From: Crotophaga sulcirostris
Taxonomy: Eukaryota; Chordata; Aves; Cuculiformes; Crotophagidae
Direction: 5' to 3'
Length of the DNA: 64,000 nt
NCBI GenBank assembly: GCA_013397455.1
Contig: VYZB01000192.1
Location: forward strand, 278,161-342,160
In this document: in pieces, positions 12,394-25,100 of the stretch
Layout: every line of letters begins with the position of its first letter
How positions within the stretch are numbered: position 1 is the stretch's first letter
The notes under the pieces: model-generated
Database searches by the model: none
Told to the model about the DNA's origin: nothing
Seen by the model: only the letters and a program-made list of their open reading frames with translations
Translations under genes and position numbers: made by a program

Positions 12394-15300
12394 AATTCAG
12401 GGTAATTGAGCACCAGAGCCATCCCTGCCAAGGCAGCAGGTAATTGCCTGAGGTAAAACCTGCCCTCCCTGGGCAGAAATCACAGCTGAGCGTGGCTGTG
12501 CCCCTGGACTGAATTAGCCCTCGTGGGCAGGTAACACAGAGTGTTGCTTCAGACTTGGGCAGCTCCACAAAACCTCCTGAAAAGCCTCTCAAGCGTTTTA
12601 ATGTCACCCAGAGGTGCATGGAGTTTTTTTCCCACCTGCTCTGATCCAATCCTAATTTTTCCTTTGCATTAGCCATGTCAGCATGAGCGAGCAGGCAATC
12701 CCTGGGCAGCAAGGGCACCCATTGCCCCATGCCCCTCCTCAGTCCCAGCCCGGGCCAAGAACATCATGTACCTGCTGGTGGGTGGTGCGCGTCAGTGCCT
12801 CCACTGCACTGTTATGTTCCTCAAGCCAACACCAAAAGTTGTCCTTTGTCTTTTTTTTTTTCCCTCCTCCTTTTAAACGACTGTGCTAGATTTATTGGGC
12901 AATGGAAACTTTCCATTCCAAATGACTCAAGTTACGCTGGAAACTGAAATATTTAAATATTTCTTAGCAGCCTTTTACACAGCTCCTTCCTGTTCCTTCT
13001 CTCCGGAAGATATTTAAATCCACAGATGAGCCAGGAGTGCCATTTGTTGCTGTCCCCTCTTTCCCTGGTGCAGGCTCCAGGTTGCTGAGCACTGCAGCCC
13101 CCCTTTGCTGGGGGCAAGGCATTCTCAGCCAGCGTGAGGTCCAGGTGCTTTGGATGCAATTGCTAGTCCTAACCCCAGACTTGCAGCTTGCTAGCTCTGA
13201 AATGGCAGCATGTGCCTCCTTAACAGCAGCACTGTGTACTGGTAATCAGATCAACTGGGTCCAAATTCCTTCCCACTCGCCCAGATACCAGCTCAGGGAG
13301 GCAGTTGGTGCTGTGCCAGCCCGAAGGAAAAGTCCATGCATGAGGGTAGCTGGTGTGTGGGGACACACACCCTGTGTTACTTTACTGCAGTGCTTCTGCT
13401 CTCCTGCTCTGATTTGGGGTTTCCCTGGGCTCCCCTGATCCCACATGGCCGTGCAACAAAGTCAGGATGATGCTGTGTGGAAACTGTAAGGCAGTACCTT
13501 CGTATCTGCTTCGAGCTTCATCCATTTCAAAGAGCTTGTCCTTAAATGGAGTTATTTCAGAGGAGGAGAGAAGTACTCTTTACTCCACACATGGTGTTAC
13601 TTAGGCAGAGTAAGTAACGTGCAAAGCCTACTTGTATCTAAATCAATTGCTGAGGAGGGGCATGCCCTGTGTAAGGATGTCAGCCCAACCCTGAGTGAGT
13701 GAGTTTTGAAGGCAGTGCTCCCCAGGACGGGCAGCTGTAGCCCAATGAGCCACGGGCTCTTAGTGTGACTCCCTCCTGGCACTCAGTGCAACTTGGCTCA
13801 GCCCTGGGGCTGCTGCTCCCCTCAGTGTGCCCTGGCAGCAATCCCCCTCCATGCCATCAGCCCCAAAACCTGCAGCAACACCTGGGTGCAACCATGAATG
13901 GGTGACCCCAGTTAGAGATGCTTGAACTCCCACACACCTTTGTAGCACAGCAGCCAGCTCTGGCGAGCAGGCAAGGTGAAAGGGTGTGGAAAGTACAATG
14001 TTGGGGGGTCCTGTTCCCTACAGGTGCCCCCCACTCAAAGGATGTATGCTCCTCTGCTGTGGCTGGCTGCTGGCAGGGAGACGGAGACCTCTTGTGGGTG
14101 TGCTGGTGAGCCCCCAATACACACATCTCCTGTCCCACTAGGCAGACATCCCTGTGTCACAGCCTGGTGCTTCCAGTCCAGTCCCAGTATGGGGACTGCA
14201 GAGGATGAGCATAGCCCTGTTATAGCCAGTGGGGTGAGGACAATCTGTGAAACTGAGCCAGCTGCAGGGTGCCCAAAGCATTTGGCCTTACGCTGGTGTG
14301 ACCAAATGACTCATGTCACCCTGGTTTTCTGAAGAACAACAGGCGTCCGCAAGCCATGGTGAGGCTGAGTCATTCTGGCTTGAATGTGTGTATGCAAAGT
14401 GCAAGGGGCCATCTCAGATCTGTCCACAGCAGAAGCACGCTTGTAGTCAAATCCGTACGGTCATGGGCTGGGTGGGGGACCAGGAGCAAAGGCTGGAGCT
14501 GCGCCGCAGCAGTAACAGCATCGCATCGGCGTGCTGCCTGTTGCAGCCTGGCTGGAGACTTGGCTCTGAACGAGAGGTTAAAATAATCCCTCCCTGTCCT
14601 TCGGGGAGGTTGGATTTCCATTACAAGAAACATCAGCTTGGATGGGAGATTTCTGATTGAAGCACTGCTTTGCTGCAGCTCTGCAGGATGATGGAAAGAG
14701 CAAGTCGTGCCTTTTTCTTTCCCCACCCTCTTCCCAGCTGTAGCAGTGTGCATACCATTTGCAGCCTGCATCCAGCCCACCTTCTGCATCACATTGGGGT
14801 TCTGTTTGTGTTAGCTACAGGGAAACTTTAAAATCTGAGTAGTTTCCTCTTGGTAGTGACATTTAAAAAAAAACCAAAACCACAACATTTTCAATTTGTA
14901 CTGTCTTGTACATCAAACCTGAATTGCAATTGTTTGTAAATCACTTCTATGGTTTTCATATTAAATATTACATCTTAAAGCCCTAAACAGAAGATATGAG
15001 ACCTCGCTCTTAATCTTAAATGCGATTGAAATCTCAAGATTTCTACGCAGGTGGCTGCACTGGGCGGCACTGACAAGTGCTCACAGTAGTTACCCCAGTA
15101 AAGCTCCAGAGCTTGGAGCCATATACTTATGTAAACCACCACGTTTTCATTGAAAATAATGAAGTATATTTTTGGGCCTGGAGTGTGGGGGGAGGAAAGT
15201 GTGAAAAATGAGCCTACAAGACACAGGTTTCTCAAAATAAGCAGCAAATAAAAACCTTATATGTTCCTTTAAAAAAAATCTTGGCTTTTTTTTTTGCCAT

Positions 15301-15575
15301 CTTCATGACACTTAAAAGCCTCGCATATAATTTTTTTTCGTTATTATTACTTCCCCCAACCCCCACCTGTGTAGCTGGTGATAAAAAGGCAGCCATTAAT
15401 CCACCCATCAAGTGATTCTGAAAATACAGCCTGTGGCAATGCAGCTGAGATGGATGGTGGTGCTGGGTTGTCTGTGTAAATAGCCAGGAAGGAGCCTTCT
15501 ATATTTAAAAAGCCTAATACGGTGGTTAGAGCAGAAAATAAGACAAGAGTCCCCATTAATTAGGAATAGAAAGCC
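12394..15575. other. Intergenic block, AT-rich toward the right end
   Basis: No gene recognised. The first part is of mixed composition; about 14800-15345 is AT-rich with A/T runs (14863-14872, 15268-15276, 15287-15296). This AT-rich part lies downstream of the broken minus-strand frame, where a 3' untranslated region would be if that frame were once a gene, but I see no clear polyadenylation site arrangement. Confidence 0.5.
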
Positions 15576-16188
15576 TCAGTCTCTGCAGCTCTGGTACATA
15601 TCACGCTTTCCTCCAGCCCTTGACTTCCTCTCCACCATGGTTATTACATCTTTCTTGTTCTTTTTATATTTGATTAGGAGGTCTTGGAGCGAAGGCTTTC
15701 TTCTCCCAGCGCAGCAGGGCAACCAGCTGTACAGCTCTTTCCAACTCATCAAGTCCCCAAAAGTGAACCTCATAATAAGTGGCAATAGCTCCCGCAACTG
15801 CTCGATGTTAGGTGAGATGCCTTTGACCTCAGGGTGCCATTTAATAGCAAAGGATCTCCTGGTGCCAGTGTTAGCAACCAGAAGATGATGTTTCTTTGCA
15901 GCATCGACATCCAAAATTTTCCTGTACTCAGTGTTGTAGTGATGTTCTGCTTGAGCAGCCTCGAAAAAGCCAAACTATTTGACCTTCAAGATTTCAAAAT
16001 CAATGAGTTTTGTAACTTGTGGCTCCATGTGGGACTAAAGGAGACATGCCAAAATTTGGAAAAGCAAGCACTGCTATGTTGTTTTTGGCCTGATGTTCGA
16101 AGCAGAAAGTGCCTGAGGTCTCAGGAAGTTTCCACAAATCCAGCCTAATTTTGGCAAATTCCAGGGGCTTGGAAACGACAGCCAGCTC
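15576..16188 (-). pseudogene. Broken protein-like reading frame of unknown family
   Basis: Read on the minus strand, 16188-16003 is open for 62 codons after a TAA (16191-16189) and looks protein-like (for example KNNIAVLAFPNFGMSP). It ends in TGA at 16002-16000. A second phase takes over around 16028-16003 (MEPQVTKLIDFEILKVK), hits TAG at 15977-15975, then stays open for 132 codons to the TGA at 15578-15576. That last part is rich in charged residues (RSFAIKWHPEVKG, IKYKKNKKDV) with balanced composition, unlike random frames elsewhere here. The simplest reading is one ancestral coding sequence with a one-base frame change near 16003-16028 and one nonsense change, such as a retrocopy or dead exon. 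No poly-A tail was found downstream. Alternatively, an acceptor-like CTCCTTTAG at 16043-16035 could start an exon. I do not recognise the family. Confidence 0.45.
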
Positions 16189-19100
16189 TTAATCACGTGG
16201 AAGTGGGAGAGTGGGAAGAAGTCTGGTTCCAGGGTATTTGAGGGTTTCCTCATTGCTTGACGAACAGCCCAAGCTGCACAGAACAAACACTGCATACATC
16301 TGCCCCAGCCAGTCAGGGATGCTGAGCCTCGGGCTCTGTGTGCGGGACCTGCTTGAACCTCTGCTGTGTGTGAGTCTCACCACTCTCATGTTTCCCCTGT
16401 GCCTCCATGTTGAGTGTCACTTGTTGGCCTTACCTAGTGTGCTTTTTCTTTGTAGGCTAGCAAGGCCTGCTTCTCTGCTCTGGTGAGACAGGGAAAGGGT
16501 GTCTTGGGCTCATCCAGCAAAAGCAGAGGCTGGTTTGCAGATGTATTCTTGGAGGGAGTATCTCTCCTTCACAAGTTCACTGCAATGCTCCCAAAGGCTG
16601 CACTAAACTACCAAAAGCCTGGGGGTAATTCCCTAGGGTGATGATGATATGTATCACACTGACTCTGGCTGCTTTGTGTTACTCCACAGACGAGAAACCA
16701 TCCTGCAGCAATCAGGTGATTTTCCATCAGAGGTCCATTACACTTAATACCAGCCATCTGTAAAGCTCTCTGCTCCACCCGCAGCCTTAGGAGACCTCTT
16801 CTCCTTAATAATTCAGTGCCTCTAGATATACGCAGTAAAGCTTTGGCTCCTTTCAGTAAGGATTTTGCCTCCCAGGTGGCAGGCAGTGGTAACGTTGCCC
16901 TTGCCCTCCGGGATGGGCTTGCCTCAGCAGATACTGGAGGCAGAAATGCAGCTATTCCCTCAGCGCTGGAGAGCTGCTGTTCCCACCTGAACTTCCCTGA
17001 AAAAGACAGTTTTAGCCAAGCTGTAGCCCTCCAGAGTTGCTCTCCTGATGGAACTGTTGGTGGAATCCAATGTGGGGCATCCTGGGGCTTCACGACAGCA
17101 GCTGATGTGGGGCTACCCCATCAGTGTGGAGCTAATGGTGCAGCCCCACACCCCTGTCAGCTTCCTGAGTCTGGTGGTGCTGAGCTGGTTTCTCATCCAT
17201 GGTTCCCTCTGTCCAGCAACCGCTGCCAGCGTGAAAGAGCCTGTTGTTCTCCACGAAGGGTATAGTCTTGCCAGGTATAGCATTGTCCTCGTTAAGGGAC
17301 GGCTGCTTATCTCCTAACCTTCAGTGGAGGTTGCAACATGCCCTTGGTTATGTCTCTGTTCAGATGTACAAAGCAGCCAGGGCTGGAATCTGGACATGGG
17401 GAACATGGGGTACAGATGCACTCCTTCCCCATGACTGGGTAAGGGCTGGGTGACCTACACATCCCCCACACCAGGCTTCTGTCCTGAAACAGTCATCTCA
17501 TGAAATTTAATTAGCTAGCAAGAAACAAATGGAAAGCACAGGGAGTTATATGGTTACTTGAGGGGGAAAAAAAAATAGTGATTTTTTTTAGCCTTCCCCC
17601 ACAGGCAGTGAAGATGTCCCCCTCTTGCTGCTGTACCTGAGAGCAGCACTCGCAGCTGTAGACATCCCTCTCTTGACCTTTAGCCTTGACCCCACTGATT
17701 TTTTCATGTCTCTTAAATTAACCACTAGTCATATGAGAAGAAAGGCCAGAAATAAGCTGAAAACTGAAGCTCCCCACCAGCTGATACATCTGGGACGGGG
17801 CTCCTCGAGCTGATGGGAAGGGAGCCCAGCGCTGCTGCAAAGGTCTCTGTGGCTTCGTTGCTTTTACTGAATCCCCATGAGCATCAGGAGTGCTGTGTGA
17901 GTGGGGGGAGGGACCAACCACATGAAAAAAGGCCAAACCCAGTGGGTCTCACAGGCTTGTCGGCAGGTGGGCACCCCTGTGGGTAAGGTGGGATGTAGCA
18001 GCCAAGGAGACAGATGAGCATCTAGAGGTACCCAAGCAGAGATGCTGGCTGTGTGGGACAAGGGATGCCTGGAAAGCCATGCAGGAGGGGGCTGCTCAGA
18101 CACACTGGGTCTGGGTCCAACACTGCCAGTTCTGAGCAGCAGCTGGCCTCACCAGCCCCCCCATCTGCCTGGTGCACGGACACGTTTTTGAATCCTACTG
18201 CAGTAGTTTTCCATTGGGGAACATGTGCGAGCGTGGGTATTTTCCAGAAAGCAAGACAGAAATGTTGACATCTTCCAGGACTCCCCCTAATCATTAGCTG
18301 GTGCAGCTGACTCATCTTTATCTTATTTTGAGGGTTGTGCCTGTCTCTATTCCTCTTCCTCTCTCTCCACTCCTGTGTCTCACCCTGGCCCAACTACTGC
18401 TTTGCATCCTTGCACATGTGAATGCCGTTGGCACTGCCAGCACTCCAGGGTGGTTCTGACCACTTGTATGGCATGTGCCACACAGGAGGCAAGACCCAGC
18501 CTGCCGCATCCTTCCTCCCAGCTACATCTCCATAAACCTTGCTGGTCTCTCCTCCTCTCCCTGTCTCTCAACTAGCCTCTGTGCATCTTCTAATTTGCCT
18601 CATCAGGATCTTCTATGCTCTCCAAGCTGTCTGCAGACCTTCTCCCCTGCCCTTCACTAGCACTTTTGGATCCTCAGACACTCTGTGCCTTTATTGCAGC
18701 ATCCTCCTTCCTGATCCTCCCCTCCTTGTCCCACCACAACAGCAGGCAAGGCAAGGAAGTCTCCTGATGTGGGGTGGCAATTCAGCTGGCATGTGGTGCA
18801 ATGTTGGCATTGTCATGTGGGTGATGAAGTTTTAACCAAGACTCTGCAGAGGTACTTGCAAGCTCGGTCATACAGTCCTGGTTGCCCTTTCTCTGCAAGG
18901 TGGGGAAAAGTAATATTCCTCCTATTTTAAATAGCCTCAATTGCTCATCCCACATTTTTCTGAAATTGGAGTGTTTTTGCCCTGCACCTGCTTTTTCCAA
19001 CCCCCTGGAGCCCTCCCGTTTGGACCGAGCTCTGGTGTGCACCTGTGCCCCCCACCCTTGACCCTCATTACCCTCAGAGAGATAAGCAGAGACAGCCTTT

Positions 19101-22100
19101 GACACGCCACCTTGGGACACCCCTCAACCTTGTCTCTGGTGGTGAATGAGGAGAGCTGCTGCCCTTCTTCAGCTCAGTGGCTTGCAGCTCCACAGCACCC
19201 GGGGAACCCAGTCATTATCTTAACAAGCAGGTTTATCTCAGGATCTTTTCCATGAAAGCAGCCCACAAGCAGGCTGGAAGGCAGGCTGTCACCAACGCAA
19301 GCTGTCCCCAAGGCCTTTTCCAATAGTTCTTTTGCTCCCCTTCGTGTGCCCCCTCCTTCTCCCCATCCCTCCATCTCAGCTCTTGGCTACCACAATTTCA
19401 GTTGACTTACGGGCACACGGCTCGGATGTGTGTGTCTGCCCTGTTTGCCACAATAAAAAAGAGCCTGCGGAGGGAGATGTACAAACGTAAGCAGAGATGC
19501 AGGCAGGCGCTGGAAGGCAGACGCAGGGAGAGGCACATGAGCGTAACCAAGCTGAAAAACACAGATGCACGTAGATGTGCGTGTAGCCACCAGGCAACCC
19601 GAGCAATAAAGAGCAAGGTGCACACCAGGGGCTAAGGGAGACCTGCAAATGTGGGTGCATGTGCAGCCAGGTGCATGGGGACAGGACATCTGCAAAAGCT
19701 TAGGAAAAGACAGACAAACAGACGGATAGTTAGGCGCAAGGATGGGAAGAGTTGCAGAGACACGTGGTGAGGGAGAGCAATCTGTGTGGCTGTGCAGGCT
19801 GTTCCCAAGGGAAGGGGTGAGTGGCTAGACATGTCCAGCCTCCTCCCTCCTCGCTGGCCAGATCCAGACCGTAGACAGCAGCTGCTTTCAGTGCTGGGAC
19901 CCACCCGGAGCAGTTGCGTTCACTTATAGACAGTTGCCTGCTCTTGGCTGCCTTACAAAACCTTGCAGTGAAAATTGTGGTGAAAGAAGGTTTTTTCAAT
20001 GTTGAATTCTGACCTGCACAAGCCTAAAACCAATGGCCCAGAAATGTGGGGTCATTAATGCCTCCTTGTATAACGAGGAGAGAAAGTAAAATCCTTACTC
20101 AAAAGGGAAATTTTGAGGCTGTCTCCTGGCTGGAGTACTGGCTTGGCAGCTCCAGTCTCTTGCTATACATTTGACCCAAATAATCCTTTTCCTCTTGGTG
20201 CCTTGATCTCCACAACCAATCTCCCCTTGCTCCTCTAGGAAGGAGAAGGATCAAATCAGAGTCTCCAACAAGGAGGCTTATGGAGCCCCGTTGTAAGGGG
20301 AACTCTAGACTGCATGCCAGCTGCAAATGGAGCTGCCCAGAGATGCCCTGACCAGGGCTCACCTCGCATACATCCTCCTCTTGCTGCTCTGACTCTGTTG
20401 ATCTGAGCCACCAGGACCTGCTCATGGTCACTTCCTGGAGACACTGGCTTTATTCCTTGGACCAGTGGACGGCTTTTGGCATGGGAGCCAAATCAGTGAA
20501 TGGAAACATCCTCCCTGCAAGCTGCAGTGACATCCTGCTATTGTTGGCACCCCTTGGCAGGTTTGTTCAGCTGCTTTGTACCAGTTGACATCTCCGGGCT
20601 TTCATCAGTACATCGGTATCACCATAAGGCACATGGGCTTCCTGACCTATTGCCCAAGGAAAGCCCTCTTCTCCTGTTTACGGTCAGGATGTGAAAGTAA
20701 AGGAAGTTGAAATGTTACTCAGGAATCCACTCCAGGCTTTAATCATGACTGCCACTGCTAGAAGATGTAGAGAATGTTGAAAAATAATCACCCTGCTATG
20801 CAATAGGATGCAGATGTTCAGGTTGCGATCTATCCAGACACTGTGACCTCCTGGCTACTGGAAGACAAACCTTAATCAAAACTCCACAGCTGAAAAAAAT
20901 TGCTCCCATAAGCCTCCAAGAAATCAGGAAGAGCTTTGTGTGTGATTAGTAAATGCACAGTGACTCTGAGTAGGACTTTGGTTGGGGCAGGACAGATGTT
21001 TCTGTTGAAAGCACAGGAGAGCCGCAGCAACCACTGCTTGTTGTGGCATTGCTGCTTGGTGCTGGGGTTCATCCTCACTCTCAGAAGTAAACATGCACTG
21101 ATGCTATTTAAGGGACATGGGGGGATGTGTTCACGTGCTGTTGGGCTGTCCCCAGTTGCGAATGAAGGAGTGGTGGTGATGTTCCCATAGTGGCAGCTCC
21201 CTCTTTCCCCATGCCACCCACTGCCTGGCACAGCACAGGGCAGACCAGGTTAACCACAGCGGAAGCTGCTTTGGGAAGGCCCCTGGCCAGACAATAATAT
21301 TAAAATCATGAATGTCTTGTAAGCTGTAGGGTATTAAGGTACCTAAGAACACATATATACACACAATATGTGTACACTTGCACCTCCCTGTTGGAGGGGT
21401 GTGGGTTGATGAAACCTTTTCTTTTCTGTGCATGGTGGCTGCATTTGTCCTGTATTGCTTTTTCCCACAGTGGAGATGGTTGTCTTGGAGTCACCAGGGC
21501 AGCTTTGGGAAGAGCAGAGGAGGAAACTGCCTTCTTCTACGGACCTCATGGTCCTACCATGTGCCTGGGAGGTAAAATTGTGTAGAATTCCTTCAACTGC
21601 CACAGCAAGCCTTCCTGGAGCCACAAGAGAGGTGGGGTGGAGAGAAGAGGTCCAGACACTGCCACTGCAGACAACTGTGCCATCCATCCTGGCCTCCGTC
21701 TCCACCCTCCTCCACCTTCTGCACTCCCAGTAGCATCTATGCTGGTCATCTCAGCTGGGGACTGCTGAGCTGCTGTGGGTGGGCAGGCAGGACAGTACTG
21801 CTCCCTGAGGAGGAAAAGGAGGCAGAGAGATCAGGGGATCGGGACTCCCTTCTACACCTTCTGGTGGTACCCAAGCTCCTGCTGACGACTGATGCACTGG
21901 CCAAAAATAGCCAAGAAGTACAGACACATTTTGGCACAGACAGCTATGGCAAATCCAAAAATAGCAAAGTTAGATAAATACAGAGAAAAGAGTTTACAAA
22001 TTTCTGAGAGGGTGACAAATAGCAGCGCTTGCTAAGGAGGGGAGCTTTTTTTAATCCAAAGGCTTTTTCTTTCTGCAGATTCTTTCCCCACACAGTGTAA

Positions 22101-25100
22101 AAGATAATTTACTTTTAAAGCAAAGTGACATGAAACTTGAAGACTGTTTGACTGAAAGAAAGTGATGCTGGGGGCTGCACTGTAACAGAGAAAAAATCTG
22201 TAGCAAATACATGCGCACAGGACAGAGAACAGCCTGAGCCTCAAGTTTTCATTTCCACAGCTCCATCACTTTCTGCCTGCAGAAAGCCTGAGTGTGTAGC
22301 TACTTAGAAAGCATATAGCAAAAGAAATATATGATGTAACTGGAGTAGGGAATAGAGATGCCTGCTTCTTCTCCCAGCTCTGCTGAAAGCTCCCTTCATG
22401 AGCTGCATAAATTGCATTGCTTCAACGTACCTGCGTGGATACAGATCACGGTACCAACTTCACTGGAGTCAGTGAGGCACATTCACCTTCTGTTTAAAGT
22501 CAGCAGCATCTTGAAAACCTTCACACACTGCAAACAGACTATTTTAAAATCAGTATTTTTGGTCGTATCTGATCATTGTGCCATACTAGATGAGGACAAG
22601 GAGAATGCATGGCCCTACAATGCCTGCTGGGGATGCACCATCCTCTGCTGGTGCTCCTAGAAGACAGAGGAGTAAAGCTGAAGTTGGGTTGATGGGGAAG
22701 ATGGGCAGGACCTCATCCTCATTTTACTGACAAATAGATACTGATTGCTTGCAAACATCCCAGCAGACAAACCAAAACTCTTTCCTGAGCTCCTGTGCTT
22801 TTGGTGGCAGGGACACTGGGATGATCAGCTCCTACACACTGTACAGGGAGCCCTGGGGATGCTCACTCGGCTGAGCAGCCACTCGGCTTTCAAACCAGAC
22901 CGGGCATACTGGGTGTACCGGAGACCCTGCCGGTGCCCCTTTCTGAAAGGAGCATTGTTATTCCACGGAAATGACCTTTGGAGTCCAAACGTCTTTATTT
23001 AAAATGAAACAAAACCAACCCTAACTGCTCTTCAAGCAAAAACAAATTAGATATTATTGCTGCACAACTCTAAATACACTGCAGTAATCTTCCACCTTCT
23101 CTCTCCAACAGCGTTGCCACGTTTTAACTCACTGATACCGCCACTCCCATGCAGGTGAGAAGAGCAGGGAAAGCAGCAGGTCTTCCCTCACACCTCGTAC
23201 TTATTTTCCTCTCAGAAAAAAAGATCTTAAAATGACCAGAAAACGAAGAAAGTAGTTGTGCTGGTTTAAAACTGTTGAGCAGGAAGCAAAAACCACTGCA
23301 AGTCTGAAGTATATAATTTTGTATTTTGAAAAACCCACTGTTGTCTCACTAGGGCTCTCCTTTTCCTGCCATGAGTTGCTGGCAATTTTCAAACATCTCC
23401 CTTTGCTGCCACTCCAGTGGAAGGTCACAGGAGCTCTGCTTCATCCACCTCTTGACTTAGTGGTGAAACTGAACTGTAAAAAGCAAATTCGGAAATAATT
23501 GTCTCTGGCCGTGCACCTTGTTTGCTTTCTTTTTAAAGTATCTCTTTGCTTGGACCTTTAGGTCCAGAAAGAGTGAAAGACAAAGAGTTTCCCAGCCAAG
23601 CTTTGCAGTAGCAGAAAACATGTGTGCTCCTGTTCCTTCTCTGTTTCCCTGCTGTTTTACAGCCCTGGCCCAATACAGTTCATGTTAAAAGTTTGTGACC
23701 CTTGTGTGGTATTTTTTGAGCCTTTCCAAGCCAAACCATGGGACTCTTTCCAAACAAACTTGAATTTTCCATTGAGGGCTGGATAATTGCAGTGCAGAGG
23801 AGGACACTAAAAGAAGAGCTCGTGCTCAGGAGTCGCTTATGTCTGTAGCATCCCTCATCTGGGAAAATCCCCAAAGCCAGCAAAGGGTGCATTGCTGGCT
23901 GTGAGAAGCAGGCAGTTGAGCAACCCGCTTGCCTTGGCCATGTTGGTATTTGAGCAGCTACTTTGGGAGGCAGGAAGGGGCTGCCCAGGGCAGCCAGAAG
24001 AGGAGGACTAACCTGGGGAAGGGGCTCTGCAGCTGCAATGGTGGCAGAAAGCACCACCAGTCACCTCATTCTGGCGCTGGAGAGCAAAGCCCACTGCACC
24101 TTGGAGCAATTCTCCATGGGTACTGCCAGCACCTTCCCTCGGTGCTTTTGGCCCCTTCAGGGTCTGAATTGAAGTGGGGTGTGCAGAAGGGCACTGAGCA
24201 GGTGGCACATTTCTGGCACATGGCAGAAAGACTTCCCAGCCTGGGTAGACATGCTGTCTCCTCTCTCTAATTGCAGCCTTGTGCAGGGTTCGAGTGTCGC
24301 AGAGCGGGAGCTGGCTCCTTCCCCTCCATCACATTGTCTCTTCCCACAGCCCAGTTCCCATGGGGCTCACAGCTTTTCCTCTCTGGCTCCCAGCCCAGGT
24401 CTGCCTTGCCAGCTCTGTCTCACCCCTTGCATCTCAGAGTCGTCTCCTCTCCTTTCCCCCTCCTCTTCATTCGGATTTTCCTTTTTTTTAGCCCCCACCC
24501 TAATGTCCTCTCTTACACTGTCTTTTGCACAAAAGTCCAAAAAACAGTGGGGTTGAGTGGGGCAGATGCAAAGGTAGGCTGCCCACTCCAAAGGCTTGCC
24601 TCCACCCCCTTCACCTTGTCATCTGTGCTGCTGGGCCGTGGAGGTCCCAACTGTGCTTGCCTGGTGGGGATGAGAGGCGCCTTGTGCAGCCCCAGAGCCT
24701 GGCCAAACAATAGTGGCACTGTGCTGGAGAAAGCGTCTCTGTCCGCCTGCCACCGCACTCCGCATCCACCAAGCACATGGGAGGGGAAGGGCACCCCTCA
24801 GCTCCCCTGCACGCTGCTCACTGGGCAAAATCAGGAGGAGATGGAAGGACAAAAGCCCAAGACCAACGACACCCTGCTCCCCCATGCACTGCAAAGGGTG
24901 GTGCCACTTTGCAGAGATGAGGATGGCTCTACTTTTGCCAGGCACTGGCTGGGCTGGAACTTGGACCTTCGCACTGTTACAGACCTCAGGCAGGTCTCTT
25001 GGGCCATGCTGGTGCTTTGTGATCCCTGCAAGGTGTTGAGGCTTCCTGGGCCAACTGCACAGCAAGGGAACTGGGCATGGGAGCCACGGTGTTATGCTGC

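Noticed and set aside
12159..12409. Two open frames of 75-81 codons
   Set aside because: Both are readings of the CR1 tail on its antisense strand.
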